Source of the DNA: Deinococcus deserti VCD115
GTDB taxonomy: Bacteria; Deinococcota; Deinococci; Deinococcales; Deinococcaceae
Length of the DNA: 64,000 nt
NCBI RefSeq assembly: GCF_000020685.1
Contig: NC_012527.1
Location: 86,001 to 150,000, forward strand
Reading direction: 5' to 3'
In this document: in pieces, positions 44,951 through 53,844 of the stretch
How positions within the stretch are numbered: the first letter of the stretch is position 1
How the letters are laid out: the number at the start of each line of letters is the position of its first letter
Translations under genes and position numbers: made by a program
Notes under the pieces: generated by a model
What the model was told of the DNA's origin: nothing
Seen by the model: the letters and a program-made list of their open reading frames with translations, nothing else
The model's database searches: none

Positions 44951-46498
44951 GTGACGGCTACGCCATGCATCACCGCGTTGCAGGACACGGTAAGGACGCT
45001 TCAGGCGCAGATTGCGGCGGCAGAGGACGGCCCCGAAGCTCTGGCCCTGCTGCACCGGGATGCAGCCTACGCGGCGCTGGATGTCGGCGACACGGCGGCT
45101 GCCATGACGCACGCGCTGAGCTGCCTGGACCTGGCCCGCGCCGTGGGCGAGGCGTCCCTCAAAGCCAAAGCGCATGTGGCGCTCGCATTGGTGCAGGCCG
45201 AGGTGTACGACGATATGGGAGCGTCACAGCACTTCGCGCAGGCGGACGCCCTTGTCCGTGAGGCGGGCGATGACCGCGGCGTGGCCCTGGTGGCAGTGAA
45301 CGCCGCGCATTACGAAATGGAACGCGAGCAGTCTCTCGCCGCCGTCACCCGGCTCCAGGCGCTGCTGGATTCGCCACAGGCGCGGGGCGTGGACCTCGGC
45401 CCGACCGAGGATCTGAAACAGGTTCTGCACATCAACTACCTGGTCAGCGCCGCGGGAGCACAACTGGGGGGCGAGGTCCTCCCGGGCGCCGTGACGCGTC
45501 AGGTGGGGACATCCCGGGCGTTGCTGGAAACCTGGCTCATGAATCGCCAGCACCTGGGCCAACCATTACGGGTGCTCGAAATACTCGAGGCGCTCACGCT
45601 GGTCGCCCTGATGGACGGGCAGCATGAACGGGCCGCTCACCTGGCCGACGAGCGGGTGAGGCTGGCCGTTCAGGCAGACGGACCCCTGCTGGTGGGCCGG
45701 GCCCTGCTGGACCGGGTCCGGGTGCACGAGGCGGCGGGGGCGTGGGGCGCGGTGGAAGCGGACGCCCGGCAGGCGGCGATCGCCTTCACGTCGGCGGGGC
45801 ACGAGCTGTTCGCGACGCGTGCACGCGAGCGGCTGGCCGAAGCCCTGGCACGCCAGGGCCAGTTTCAGGCGGCCTTCAACGTGCAACGTGAGGCGACGCG
45901 GCAGGTGTATGCCCTGTACCACGGCTTCTATCAGCAACGGGCTCTGGTTGGGCAGATCGAACAACAGGCCCGCGACGCCGAGGTGCGGGCCACCGCGTTT
46001 GCCGAAGCGGCCCTGCGCGACTCGTTGACCGGTGCGCCGAACCGCGCCCATGCGATGCAGGTGCTGGCCGGGTTGCACGCCCAGGCACGGCAGGGACGCG
46101 GGAGCGCCGTGGTGCTGATGGATCTCGACCATTTCAAGCGTGTGAACGACACTTACGGTCACGCGGCCGGGGACGACGTGCTGACCCGGGTCGTCCAGGT
46201 TCTTGGCGCGGAGGTTCGGGGGATGGACTGCGTGGCCCGCTTCGGGGGCGAGGAGTTCATCATCATTCTGCCGGGCGTGTCTCTGAACGCCGCGGAGCAG
46301 GTGTGTCTGCGCCTCAGTCAGGTGCTCGCCGAACTCGAGTGGCCGGCCATTGACCCGGATCTGCGGGTCACCGGCAGTTTTGGCGTGGCGTGTTTGCGTG
46401 ACGGGGCCACCCTCACGGAGACCCTGAGAGAGGCTGACGTCGCGCTGTACCGGGCGAAAGCCGCCGGCCGGCATACGGTTCGCGTATTGGGCCCCTGA
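44951..46498 (+). CDS. TPR-containing diguanylate cyclase
   Basis: GTG 44951 is preferred; the frame is open back to 44894. About 515 residues: helical TPR-like repeats (about 20-330) followed by a GGDEF domain with the active-site motif GGEEF (DCVARFGGEEFIIIL) and the substrate site FKRVNDTYGH. It synthesises cyclic di-GMP, and the TPR region probably binds a partner. No membrane segment. The next gene downstream has both cyclase and phosphodiesterase domains, forming a small c-di-GMP locus. Confidence 0.9.
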   Translation: MTATPCITALQDTVRTLQAQIAAAEDGPEALALLHRDAAYAALDVGDTAAAMTHALSCLDLARAVGEASLKAKAHVALALVQAEVYDDMGASQHFAQADALVREAGDDRGVALVAVNAAHYEMEREQSLAAVTRLQALLDSPQARGVDLGPTEDLKQVLHINYLVSAAGAQLGGEVLPGAVTRQVGTSRALLETWLMNRQHLGQPLRVLEILEALTLVALMDGQHERAAHLADERVRLAVQADGPLLVGRALLDRVRVHEAAGAWGAVEADARQAAIAFTSAGHELFATRARERLAEALARQGQFQAAFNVQREATRQVYALYHGFYQQRALVGQIEQQARDAEVRATAFAEAALRDSLTGAPNRAHAMQVLAGLHAQARQGRGSAVVLMDLDHFKRVNDTYGHAAGDDVLTRVVQVLGAEVRGMDCVARFGGEEFIIILPGVSLNAAEQVCLRLSQVLAELEWPAIDPDLRVTGSFGVACLRDGATLTETLREADVALYRAKAAGRHTVRVLGP

Positions 46499-46710
46499 GC
46501 CGGTTCACGAGTGCGTGGTCGGAGCCAGTCGGACCCGCACACCCTATCGTCCATTCCGGCGACAGCCCGGTGGTCCTAGTGGGTCACGGTGATTGAGCGA
46601 ATGGATTTGGTTTCATTGAGAACCGATTTCCGAGACTGCCTGGGAAGCGTGTCTTTATCTGAGCGGCTCCTTACACCCTGTGACAAGCCGGTCATCCCTA
46701 AGGACCTACA

Positions 46711-49005
46711 GTGGGCCTCCGGGCCTCGCGGCTTGCCTCCATGACTCAACTTCTGAACGAAACCGAATTTGCGTCCTGGCACCACCTGGTGGACAGCCTG
46801 CCGGAGCGGTCGTTTGACCAGGTGGCGGTGCTGGCGGCCGTCGCTCTGGCCGCTCCGGCCGTGGTGATCAGCCTGTGGGGCAACCAGGGCTGGGTTGTGA
46901 AGGGCGCCTCCGGTCTCAGTCCAGCACAGGGCAAATGGGGTGACCCGTTTGGCCTGCCGACCCTCCCACAGGCCGCCTGGGTGGTCCCGGACACTATGCT
47001 TGATCCCCGGTTTAAACAGGAAGCGTCGGTGGCCGGGCCCCCCCACCTGCGCTTTTATGCGGGAGTACCGCTTACCCTCGAAAGCGGCCTGACCGTCGGC
47101 ACACTCGCGGTGATGGACACGTCGCCGCGCGACGGGCTCACCGAGCACCAGGCGCACCTGCTGGGTCATGTGGCCAGTCTGATCGTCGAGCAGCTGCATG
47201 CCCGGCGCGAAACTGCCCGGCAGCAGGGCCTGGAGCGCCTGCACCATGACGTCATCCATAACGTTCAGGACGTCGTGTTCCAGACCGATAGCCGGGGCTG
47301 TTGGTCGTTTCTGAACAGTGCCTGGTCGCGCCTGACCGGACACGACACGCAGTCGTCCCTCGGTCGGTCGGCGCTGGAGTTTATACACCCGGACGATCAG
47401 GCTCAGGTGCAGCAGGCCTTCGGCACGGTGTTGACCGGACAGGCGGCCACCTGTCGGCAGCACGTGCGGCACGTGACCGCCGGCGGCGCCTTCGCGTGGT
47501 TCGACGTCTATGCCCGCGCGGTGCACGACTCCCAGGGCCGCGTCACGGGTGCGGCCGGCACCCTGCGGGATATCACCGGGGCGAAACAGGCCGAACTGCA
47601 CCTGCGGGCTGAGAAGGCGGACCTGGAACGGCGTGTGCGTGAACATACCCACGAACTGGCCCAGCTCAGCGCGCAGGCCCAGCACGACGCCCTGCGCGAC
47701 CCCCTCACCGGTCTGGGCAACCGTACGATGTTCCAGCATCGGCTGCGCGGGCTGCTGGAGGACGGCTGGCCCGCGCGCCGCGCGGCAGTCGTGCTGCTGG
47801 ACTGCGACCGCTTTAAACAGTTGAACGACACCTTCGGTCACAGCGCTGGCGACGAGCTGTTGCGACTCGTGGCTGGCCGCTTGGCCAGAGAAGTGCGGGG
47901 ACCCGACACCCTCAGCCGTCTCGGCGGTGATGAATTCGGCCTGCTGCTGGGTGGCGTGGACACTCCGGAGATGGCTCTCGGGGTGATGCAGCGGGTTCTG
48001 CGGGTGGTTCAGCAGACAGCCACGGTGCAGGGGCGTGAGTGGCCCGTGCAGGTGAGTGCCGGTGTGGTGCTGCTGCACGACCAGGACCACGCTGTGGATG
48101 AGGTGCTGCGGAACGCGGACATCGCCCTGTGCCATGCAAAGCGGCGCACGCGGGACAAGGTCGAGGTGTTCAAAGTGAGCATGCACACTGCGTTGCTGGC
48201 CCGCACCGAACTGGAAGACGACCTGCGTCAGGCCCTGCGCAACGGGGACCTGCACCCGCACTACCAGCCACTGGTGCGGGTGCAGGACGGACACCTGGTT
48301 GGTTTCGAGGCGCTGGCCCGCTGGAATCACCCTGAACGTGGCCCGATCAGCCCGGCCGAATTCATCCCCGTGGCGGAAGATAGCGGCCTGATCATCGACC
48401 TGGACCGGGCCATCTTCGAACAGGCCTGCGCGCAGTATCAGCAGTGGCAGGCGGCTGGCCTGATGTCAGCGCCCCTGACGCTGAGCTCGAACGCCAGTGC
48501 CCGGCAGTTTCTGCTGCCGGATTTCGCGCCATTTGTGCAGGCGACGCTGGCGCGCACTGGCCTGAGCGCGAACCTGGTGCACCTGGAAATTACGGAGAGT
48601 CTTATCCTGGAGCAGAGCCATGTCGTGACGGCCAACCTGGCGGCCCTGCAGGCCCTTGGAGTGCATCTGCACATCGACGACTTTGGCACGGGGTACTCCA
48701 GCCTGGCCTACGTGCAGCGGTTGGCGGCCTCAGCCCTGAAAATTGACCGGTCGTTTACGAACCGGATCGGCCAGGCCGAGGCCGGTGAGGAACTGGTCCG
48801 GGCCATTCTGGGCATGGCCCGTGCCCTGGGAATGCATGTCGTGGCCGAAGGGGTCGAGACGGACGAGCAGTGGGTGTGGCTGCGTGAGGTGGGCTGTGAC
48901 CTGGCGCAGGGCTTCCACTTCTCCCGGCCATTGGCCGCACTGGACGCCGAAGCGCTTGTGCAGCGCGCTGCCCTTGAGGCTGTCAAAGCGTTCAGCCCTG
49001 CCTGA
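46711..49005 (+). CDS. GAF-PAS-GGDEF-EAL cyclic di-GMP signalling protein
   Basis: The GTG at 46711 is backed by AAGGA with a 6-base spacer. The 764 residues comprise a GAF domain (about 20-165), a PAS domain (180-290), a short coiled coil, GGDEF (330-490, motif RLGGDEFGLLL intact) and EAL (505-745) with EALARW, DDFGTGYSSL, KIDRSF and EGVET, all catalytic residues kept. It may make and break c-di-GMP according to the signal at the GAF or PAS domain. It is cytoplasmic. Confidence 0.95.
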   Translation: MGLRASRLASMTQLLNETEFASWHHLVDSLPERSFDQVAVLAAVALAAPAVVISLWGNQGWVVKGASGLSPAQGKWGDPFGLPTLPQAAWVVPDTMLDPRFKQEASVAGPPHLRFYAGVPLTLESGLTVGTLAVMDTSPRDGLTEHQAHLLGHVASLIVEQLHARRETARQQGLERLHHDVIHNVQDVVFQTDSRGCWSFLNSAWSRLTGHDTQSSLGRSALEFIHPDDQAQVQQAFGTVLTGQAATCRQHVRHVTAGGAFAWFDVYARAVHDSQGRVTGAAGTLRDITGAKQAELHLRAEKADLERRVREHTHELAQLSAQAQHDALRDPLTGLGNRTMFQHRLRGLLEDGWPARRAAVVLLDCDRFKQLNDTFGHSAGDELLRLVAGRLAREVRGPDTLSRLGGDEFGLLLGGVDTPEMALGVMQRVLRVVQQTATVQGREWPVQVSAGVVLLHDQDHAVDEVLRNADIALCHAKRRTRDKVEVFKVSMHTALLARTELEDDLRQALRNGDLHPHYQPLVRVQDGHLVGFEALARWNHPERGPISPAEFIPVAEDSGLIIDLDRAIFEQACAQYQQWQAAGLMSAPLTLSSNASARQFLLPDFAPFVQATLARTGLSANLVHLEITESLILEQSHVVTANLAALQALGVHLHIDDFGTGYSSLAYVQRLAASALKIDRSFTNRIGQAEAGEELVRAILGMARALGMHVVAEGVETDEQWVWLREVGCDLAQGFHFSRPLAALDAEALVQRAALEAVKAFSPA

Positions 49006-49301
49006 GGGGCCGTTCTGACAAAGGACGAGTGGAGTGCTGCCTCAATCACAGTTCTCTCGCCTCCTGTTCCCTTCCCCGAAGGACCGTGGCGCTCAGGCGG
49101 CGGCAAGGGGACGCGCTGCTTCCGATCTGGCGATGACTCCAGGTACCCGGCTGACAGAGCTGTTGACCAGGTGGCGTCGCCAGGGAACCGGGCCAGTTCA
49201 CGCCCTGACTTCTTGTGCTTGAGGACCGGCACAGTCCAGGAATATTGGCTTGGGTAACGCCAGGCCGCAGTACCTGGTCGTGGGGGGCAGCCCGAGAAGC
49301 T
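49006..49301. other. Gap before the zinc cluster
   Basis: No gene seen in these 296 bases. The right end adjoins the promoter. Confidence 0.4.
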
Positions 49302-49330
49302 TTGCACTCCTGCGTAATAAACGATATTAA
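49302..49330 (+). promoter_or_regulatory. Promoter of the COG0523 gene
   Basis: TTGCAC, 17 bases, TATTAA. The -10 element ends 15 bases before ATG 49346 with no ribosome binding site between, so the mRNA is nearly leaderless. Confidence 0.65.
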
Positions 49331-49347
49331 ATTATCATTATCATAAT
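49331..49347 (+). promoter_or_regulatory. Zur/Fur-like operator
   Basis: ATTATCATTATCATAAT, an AT-rich palindrome (arms ATTAT and ATAAT around 7 bases), overlaps the transcription start and the first codon. It resembles Fur-superfamily boxes (GATAAT repeats). Binding here would block transcription, as expected for zinc repression. Confidence 0.65.
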
Positions 49348-50392
49348 GAACCTCTCCAAGCCTGTTCCCATCACGGTCCTCTGCGGCTTCCTCGGCGCCG
49401 GTAAAACCACCCTCCTCAACCACCTGCTCACACAGACGACAGGACGGAAAATTGCTGTCATCGTCAATGAATTCGGCGCCGTCAACATCGACGCCAGCCT
49501 GGTCGTCAAAACCGATGAGCAGACCATCGAGCTCAGCAACGGCTGCATCTGCTGCACATTGCGCGGCGACCTGCTCCACGCCGTGAACGACCTGCTGGAC
49601 ACCCGTGACCTCGACGCCATCTTGATCGAATCCACCGGCATCGGTGAGCCTTTGCCCATCGCTCAAAGCTTCTGCCTTACCCCGGAAGAGCTCGAACTCA
49701 GCAAAGAACCCGGACAGCCTCCCATCCCCAACCTGCTGGGCCGCGTTCACGTCGACGCCATGGTGACCGTTGTCGACACCGCTCAGTTCTTTCCCCTGTG
49801 GAACCGTCAGGACGCCATTCCCGGTGACGAGTTCGAACGCGGCTTCGGAGAACTGCTGGCCGAGCAGATCGAGTTCGCCGACATCGTGGTGCTGAACAAG
49901 CTCGACCTCGCCGCGCCAGACGACCTGGCGCAGCTGCGTGAACTGGTTCGTATCACCAACCCACGTGCCCGCCTGCTGGAAGCCACCCGTGGGACCGTTC
50001 CGGCAGACCACGTCCTGAACGTCGGCCTGTTCGACATGGACAGTGCCATGCAACTCGACGCCTGGATGGCGGAGCTGGAAAAGGAGCACACGCCCGAAAG
50101 CGAAACGTACGGCCTGGGCACCCACGTTTACCGCTCGCAGCGCCCGTTTGACCCGGAACGCCTGCATGCCGTGCTGGCCCAGGGGCTCCCCAGGAATGTT
50201 ATCCGCAGCAAAGGCTGGGTGAACCTGGGTAATGACATGGCCACCCTCTGGAACCACACCGGACGCCAGCTGGCCCTCGAGCAGGCAGGCACGTGGCACC
50301 GCCCGGAAGAAGCCTTCAGCGAGATCGTGTTTATCGGACACGACCTGGACGCGCCCGCCCTGGACGCCCTGCTCCATCCAGCCCTGGCCTGA
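49346..50392 (+). CDS. COG0523 (CobW/ZigA-like) G3E GTPase, zinc metallochaperone
   Basis: 348 residues. Walker [10 protein letters not shown] (14-22), the metal-binding CxCC motif in NGCICCTL (Cys67, 69 and 70), VVDT for the G3 region and NKLDL for G4, then the C-terminal CobW domain. COG0523 proteins under Zur control deliver zinc to target enzymes when zinc is scarce. The downstream broken L28 paralog and znuA stub support this reading over a cobalamin role. Confidence 0.92.
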   Translation: MNLSKPVPITVLCGFLGAGKTTLLNHLLTQTTGRKIAVIVNEFGAVNIDASLVVKTDEQTIELSNGCICCTLRGDLLHAVNDLLDTRDLDAILIESTGIGEPLPIAQSFCLTPEELELSKEPGQPPIPNLLGRVHVDAMVTVVDTAQFFPLWNRQDAIPGDEFERGFGELLAEQIEFADIVVLNKLDLAAPDDLAQLRELVRITNPRARLLEATRGTVPADHVLNVGLFDMDSAMQLDAWMAELEKEHTPESETYGLGTHVYRSQRPFDPERLHAVLAQGLPRNVIRSKGWVNLGNDMATLWNHTGRQLALEQAGTWHRPEEAFSEIVFIGHDLDAPALDALLHPALA

Positions 50393-50451
50393 ACAGCCCG
50401 GCAAGAACGGCAGAGAAAAAGCTCGTTTCGCCGGGAACAGGAGAACATCAC

Positions 50452-50671
50452 GTGCCCCGTATCAGTGCACTGACCGGAAGGAAGAACCTGGTGGTCAACA
50501 GCGTGACCCGGCGTGGGCCGCAAAACGACCAGCGTCACCAAACGCGTTCAGAAAGCCAACCTATTGAAGAAGTCTGTCCTGATTCGCGGCCGGCGTGAAT
50601 GCGTCTTGCTGAGCACTTCCATCCTCCGAATGCGTGAATACGGCCCCGTAAAAGGCATGGCCCTGGCATGA
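50452..50671 (+). pseudogene. rpmB: Ribosomal protein L28 paralog, deletion and frameshift
   Basis: GTG 50452 behind AGGAG reads MPRISALTGRKNLVVNSVTR, matching the N-terminus of Deinococcus L28. About seven codons of the next loop are missing and the frame changes near 50505, after which VGRKTTSVTKRVQKANLLKK continues to GPVKGMALA, the normal L28 end. Zinc-independent copies of L28 and other ribosomal proteins are commonly Zur-regulated. Its stop overlaps the next ATG (ATGA). Confidence 0.8.
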
Positions 50672-50838
50672 AACGCCTGTGTCTCACCCCGGCCCTCGTT
50701 CCAGGCTGCGCGCAGGCATCTTCCCGTCAGATCAGCGCTCTGACTTTCATCATGGCCGACTTCGTTATGGTTGTCGGCGGCAGCCGGGTCAGCGTGTATG
50801 TGATCGTGCCCGCCGGCGGGGACACGCACACGTTCTGA
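50668..50838 (+). pseudogene. znuA: ZnuA-type zinc-binding protein, N-terminal fragment
   Basis: ATG 50668 encodes 56 residues: a signal peptide-like start ([18 protein letters not shown]), then [20 protein letters not shown] and [10 protein letters not shown], the first lobe start of zinc/manganese ABC binding proteins (ADLVRQVGG...VPPGxDPHTFE in relatives). TGA at 50836 ends it where Glu is expected, and only a few further residues (ERSGPAAG) follow in another frame. The rest of the gene is gone. Confidence 0.7.
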
Positions 50839-50990
50839 ACGCTCCGGGCCAGCGGCTGGTGTCGCGCTTATGGTCAGGACGGGAAGAAAAAACTCTTCCT
50901 TCAGTAGGAGTAAGGCAAAAGTGTGCCCTTATCATTAAAGAATTTCTTGACAGGGACTGGTATTCGGCAATCAGGTATCTCCATACAATC

Positions 50991-52010
50991 GTGGACAGGA
51001 GGAAAAACTTTGCAGCTCCTGTGATTCTCCTGGCACACCTTGTCATGGGGTCTGCCTTTGCCCAGTCCACTCAGGCGCCCCCTCCAACGTCCAGGCCTCC
51101 TGCCGTCGCTCCTGTTGCTCCCGTGTCACCGGCCCCTTCAGGCAGCAATACAGGCAACACCACAACACGCACTGCAACGGACCCGTGTCAGCAGTTCAGC
51201 CTTTCCGCGTCAGGCAATACTCGCCTGACGCCGGAACAGGAAGCTCAGCGTGCCGCCAGTGAGCGCCGCTGCATAGAAGCGAATTCAGGTAATCCCGACG
51301 TGCTGCTGGATATTCCCAACCTCAGCGTTGAGGAAATCACCCTGGAAGTAGAAAACCTCCGGGCAAACGTGGCCCTTGACGCCCGCCTTGCCAACCTGCT
51401 GCTTCTGACCGCTGGTGCGGACGTGTCCATCGACAAGGTCAAGCTCACCATCAAGGGCGTGCGTGCACAGGCTCTGCTCAAGGTCAACCTCGACAACGTG
51501 GCACGGATTATTGACCGAACGCTGACCACTATTGACCGTAATCCCCAGATACTTGAGCGGCTGCTGACCAGTGTGGATAACGCAGTCGGGACAGTTGGGA
51601 ACGTTGCCAACACTGCCGTTCAACCAGGGGGTGTCGTGGACCGTGCCGTTGGGACCGTCGGACAGACGCTGAACAACGTCACGCAGCCTGGTGGTGTGCT
51701 GACCCAGACCGTCAACAGCCTTGGGCAGACAGTGCAGCGCACCATTGACGCCACCGGCAACATCGTGGAACGTACCGTAACCTCCGCCGGTCAGGTGCTC
51801 GGGCAGACGCTGACGGTGGGCAATATCAGCAGCCTGAAAGTCCTGCGCGAAACGAACAATGCTGCAGGCCAGATCGTGCGTCAGCTACAGGACACCACGG
51901 GGGCCATCTTTGAAGTCACTCTGGACAAGGACAATCGGGTGATCGCCTACCGCCTGCTGCAGGCCGCGCCAGGGACCACTCCCGCGACGCCTGCTCCTGG
52001 CGGGAGATAA
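50991..52010 (+). CDS. Secreted protein with PGG/Val-Gly-Gln repeats, hypothetical
   Basis: I place the start at GTG 50991 (MDRRKNFAAPVILLAHLVMG, a signal peptide cleaved after SAFA); GTG 51021 is an alternative. The 339 residues have a Pro/Ser/Thr-rich region (28-70), a helical middle (PDVLLDIPNLSVEEITLEVE) and a repetitive amphipathic stretch (VQPGGVVDRAVGTVGQTLNN, then TQPGGVLTQTVNSLGQT). It is probably exported and may bind polymers or membranes. I do not know the family. It converges on another secreted protein gene with a shared terminator. Confidence 0.7.
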   Translation: MDRRKNFAAPVILLAHLVMGSAFAQSTQAPPPTSRPPAVAPVAPVSPAPSGSNTGNTTTRTATDPCQQFSLSASGNTRLTPEQEAQRAASERRCIEANSGNPDVLLDIPNLSVEEITLEVENLRANVALDARLANLLLLTAGADVSIDKVKLTIKGVRAQALLKVNLDNVARIIDRTLTTIDRNPQILERLLTSVDNAVGTVGNVANTAVQPGGVVDRAVGTVGQTLNNVTQPGGVLTQTVNSLGQTVQRTIDATGNIVERTVTSAGQVLGQTLTVGNISSLKVLRETNNAAGQIVRQLQDTTGAIFEVTLDKDNRVIAYRLLQAAPGTTPATPAPGGR

Positions 52011-52013
52011 GGC

Positions 52014-52058
52014 AACAGGAAAGCAGGGGCCCTGGGAAGGGGCCCCTGCTTTCCTGTT
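52014..52058. terminator. Bidirectional terminator
   Basis: A nearly perfect stem of about 19 bp (AACAGGAAAGCAGGGGCC with its complement) and a short loop lie just after the secreted-protein stop, between convergent genes. Confidence 0.85.
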
Positions 52059-52161
52059 GTGGCAGGAGGGCCTGCCACCAGTCTGCGCCCCGCAGGTGCC
52101 TTGCCCTTCTAAATAGGTGAGCTGATGTGGCAGGCAGGGCAAGGAGGTTCGTACACTGCCT

Positions 52162-52668
52162 TCAGAACAGCGGAAGAATCAGAGGCAGCGTCAGGGGCAG
52201 GCCGTTGACGCTCAGGGAAGTGCTCATCCCGACGCTCACGCTGCCTACCGAGGTAGACAGGCCCAGAAGGGCGTTGAGTTGCTGTGGCGTGACACTGGGC
52301 CGGCTGCTTTCTGCAGTTCCCGACGTTCCGTTGAGCAGCGCGCCCAACGTTACGGTGCTGTTTCCATACACCAGCACAACTTCACCCAATGTGGTGCCCG
52401 GAGTGACAGGCTGAGCGAGCTGAAAGAGTCGGCTGGCTCCGGGTCTTGACAGACGCAGGAAGGTGCCTGTCGACAGGGTTCCTGAGACCTGCAGCTTTCC
52501 TGTTGCATCGAAGGTGGCGACCGGTTGCCGACTGGCATCCAGGATCTCAAAGGTATAGGACACGGCAGCAGCGGGGCCTGTAGTGACTGGCGGCAGCGAG
52601 GCGGGAGGCTGTGCCGCCGCAATGACGCAGGTCGTCAGGATCGTAGTCAGAACTATGGCTCGTTTCAT
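52162..52668 (-). CDS. Small secreted protein, hypothetical
   Basis: 168 residues with a signal peptide (MKRAIVLTTILTTCVIAAAQ), a beta-rich middle (AVSYTFEILDASRQPVATFD, then TFLRLSRPGASRLFQL) and a Ser/Leu-rich hydrophobic end (LSVNGLPLTLPLILPLF). Convergent with the secreted protein on the other strand, with which it might work. Not a family I can name. Confidence 0.65.
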   Translation of the reverse strand: MKRAIVLTTILTTCVIAAAQPPASLPPVTTGPAAAVSYTFEILDASRQPVATFDATGKLQVSGTLSTGTFLRLSRPGASRLFQLAQPVTPGTTLGEVVLVYGNSTVTLGALLNGTSGTAESSRPSVTPQQLNALLGLSTSVGSVSVGMSTSLSVNGLPLTLPLILPLF

Positions 52669-53020
52669 GCTTCACCAGAAGGCGGTAACAGGATGAGAGT
52701 ACCCAACCTAAATAAAATGAGTCCTGCTGCACTGCGGCTATCCACATCAAAGAGTCTAGCCAGCTGTGCCGCGCTGCGGTCCAATCGAATCTGGAGATAT
52801 GACTCATCAGGAGCCGTTCCGGATGTCATCCGAATTGTCTTGAAGATCGAGAGCAGTTGGTGGAGGGGACGGTGACACATGGTGACCCTCCTTAAGCTCG
52901 GTGGCATGGGCAGAAGGTCATACTTTCCGCAGCATACAAAGCAGAACCCCCAGAGCGTAAATTGATCATGGAGGAAGATCAGCCCATTCCTGTTTGCTTC
53001 ATTGCTAGGGTTGCCGGGCA

Positions 53021-53281
53021 ATGGACGACTTCTACAGGGGGTACCGGGTCAGGGTGATGCACCACACCCAGGACGAGTACGTAGCGACAGCCCAGTACTG
53101 TGACTCAAATGAGGCTGCGGAGGGTGGTTTCACTCATGCGTTCCTGTTTCCGGCGGAAGTGTATCCAGATAAGGCTACCGTCATGATGTATTTGCGAGCC
53201 TACGTGGACGGCATGGCCCCTAAATCAGTCCCTCAAAGAGAACTGAAGGATCCTCAACCCATGCGACAGCCGGGTTCCTGA
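53021..53281 (+). CDS. Small cytoplasmic protein, hypothetical
   Basis: 86 residues beginning MDDFYRGYRVRVMHHTQDEY. The YRGYRI-type opening, the acidic middle and the FPAEVYPDKATVMMYLRAYVDG segment read as real protein. A TAGGGT element 9 bases before the ATG would give a leaderless mRNA. Function unknown. Confidence 0.55.
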   Translation: MDDFYRGYRVRVMHHTQDEYVATAQYCDSNEAAEGGFTHAFLFPAEVYPDKATVMMYLRAYVDGMAPKSVPQRELKDPQPMRQPGS

Positions 53282-53330
53282 ACAGCAGGAAATCCGGTTT
53301 CGTTCGACATCCAGTCTGATCTATGAGCTG

Positions 53331-53513
53331 GTGCTCAGTCGTTCAATGCGGATCTGTGGGACCGCCCCACTGTTCAATACGCCAGGGCAGCTGGTGCTGA
53401 CCACGCTGATGTTCCTGGGATGCATCGGACCCTCAACGTCCACCACTGCATTTATGCAGCGGCAGTATCACCGCAGCCGCTACCCGGTGGATAGGTCCAT
53501 CTTCATCGGTTGA
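53331..53513 (+). pseudogene. KtrB/TrkH-type potassium transporter, C-terminal fragment
   Basis: The frame contains TPGQLVLTTLMFLGCIGPST followed by TTAFMQRQYHR and YPVDRSIFIG to a stop, matching the conserved KtrB end (LLTxLMFxGRxGPLT...YPEExxxIG). The usual Arg of GRxGP is Cys here. The rest of the transporter is absent. 53514-53840 contains nothing else I recognise. Confidence 0.65.
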
Positions 53514-53844
53514 GCCATTGGAAGTTGTCCGTCCAGAGGTCCCTCACTATAGAGCACAAGGCCAATCAATGCAGACGTCCTTCTGAGCTGTCTGCCGCCA
53601 TCTATAACTGTTACCCGGTATGTTAGAGCGGCCCGGCTCTGCGATGCACCGTGGGGTGCAGTCTCCAGCAAATTTGGATAATGGCCACACAGGAATGAGC
53701 AAGCTCAACGCCGGGGCATGAACACGTGTGCGCCGACGTGTCGTTGGCCCATGTCCCCTCAGGTGGCTCGGAATCAGGACTTCCCAGACCCTTTATTTGC
53801 CTCCCTTGCAGGCATGGAGAGTGCGGCCACTGCGGAGCTGTGAA

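Noticed and set aside
46576..48330. 584-codon minus-strand frame
   Set aside because: Antisense to the GAF-PAS-GGDEF-EAL gene; composition of a shadow.
49331..49347. Resemblance to the radiation/desiccation response motif
   Set aside because: The arms and spacing differ from that 17-bp motif, and the downstream genes are zinc-related, so a Zur/Fur-type box fits better.
49346..50392. Cobalamin biosynthesis CobW
   Set aside because: No cobalamin genes nearby, while the Zur-like box, L28 paralog and znuA fragment point to zinc.
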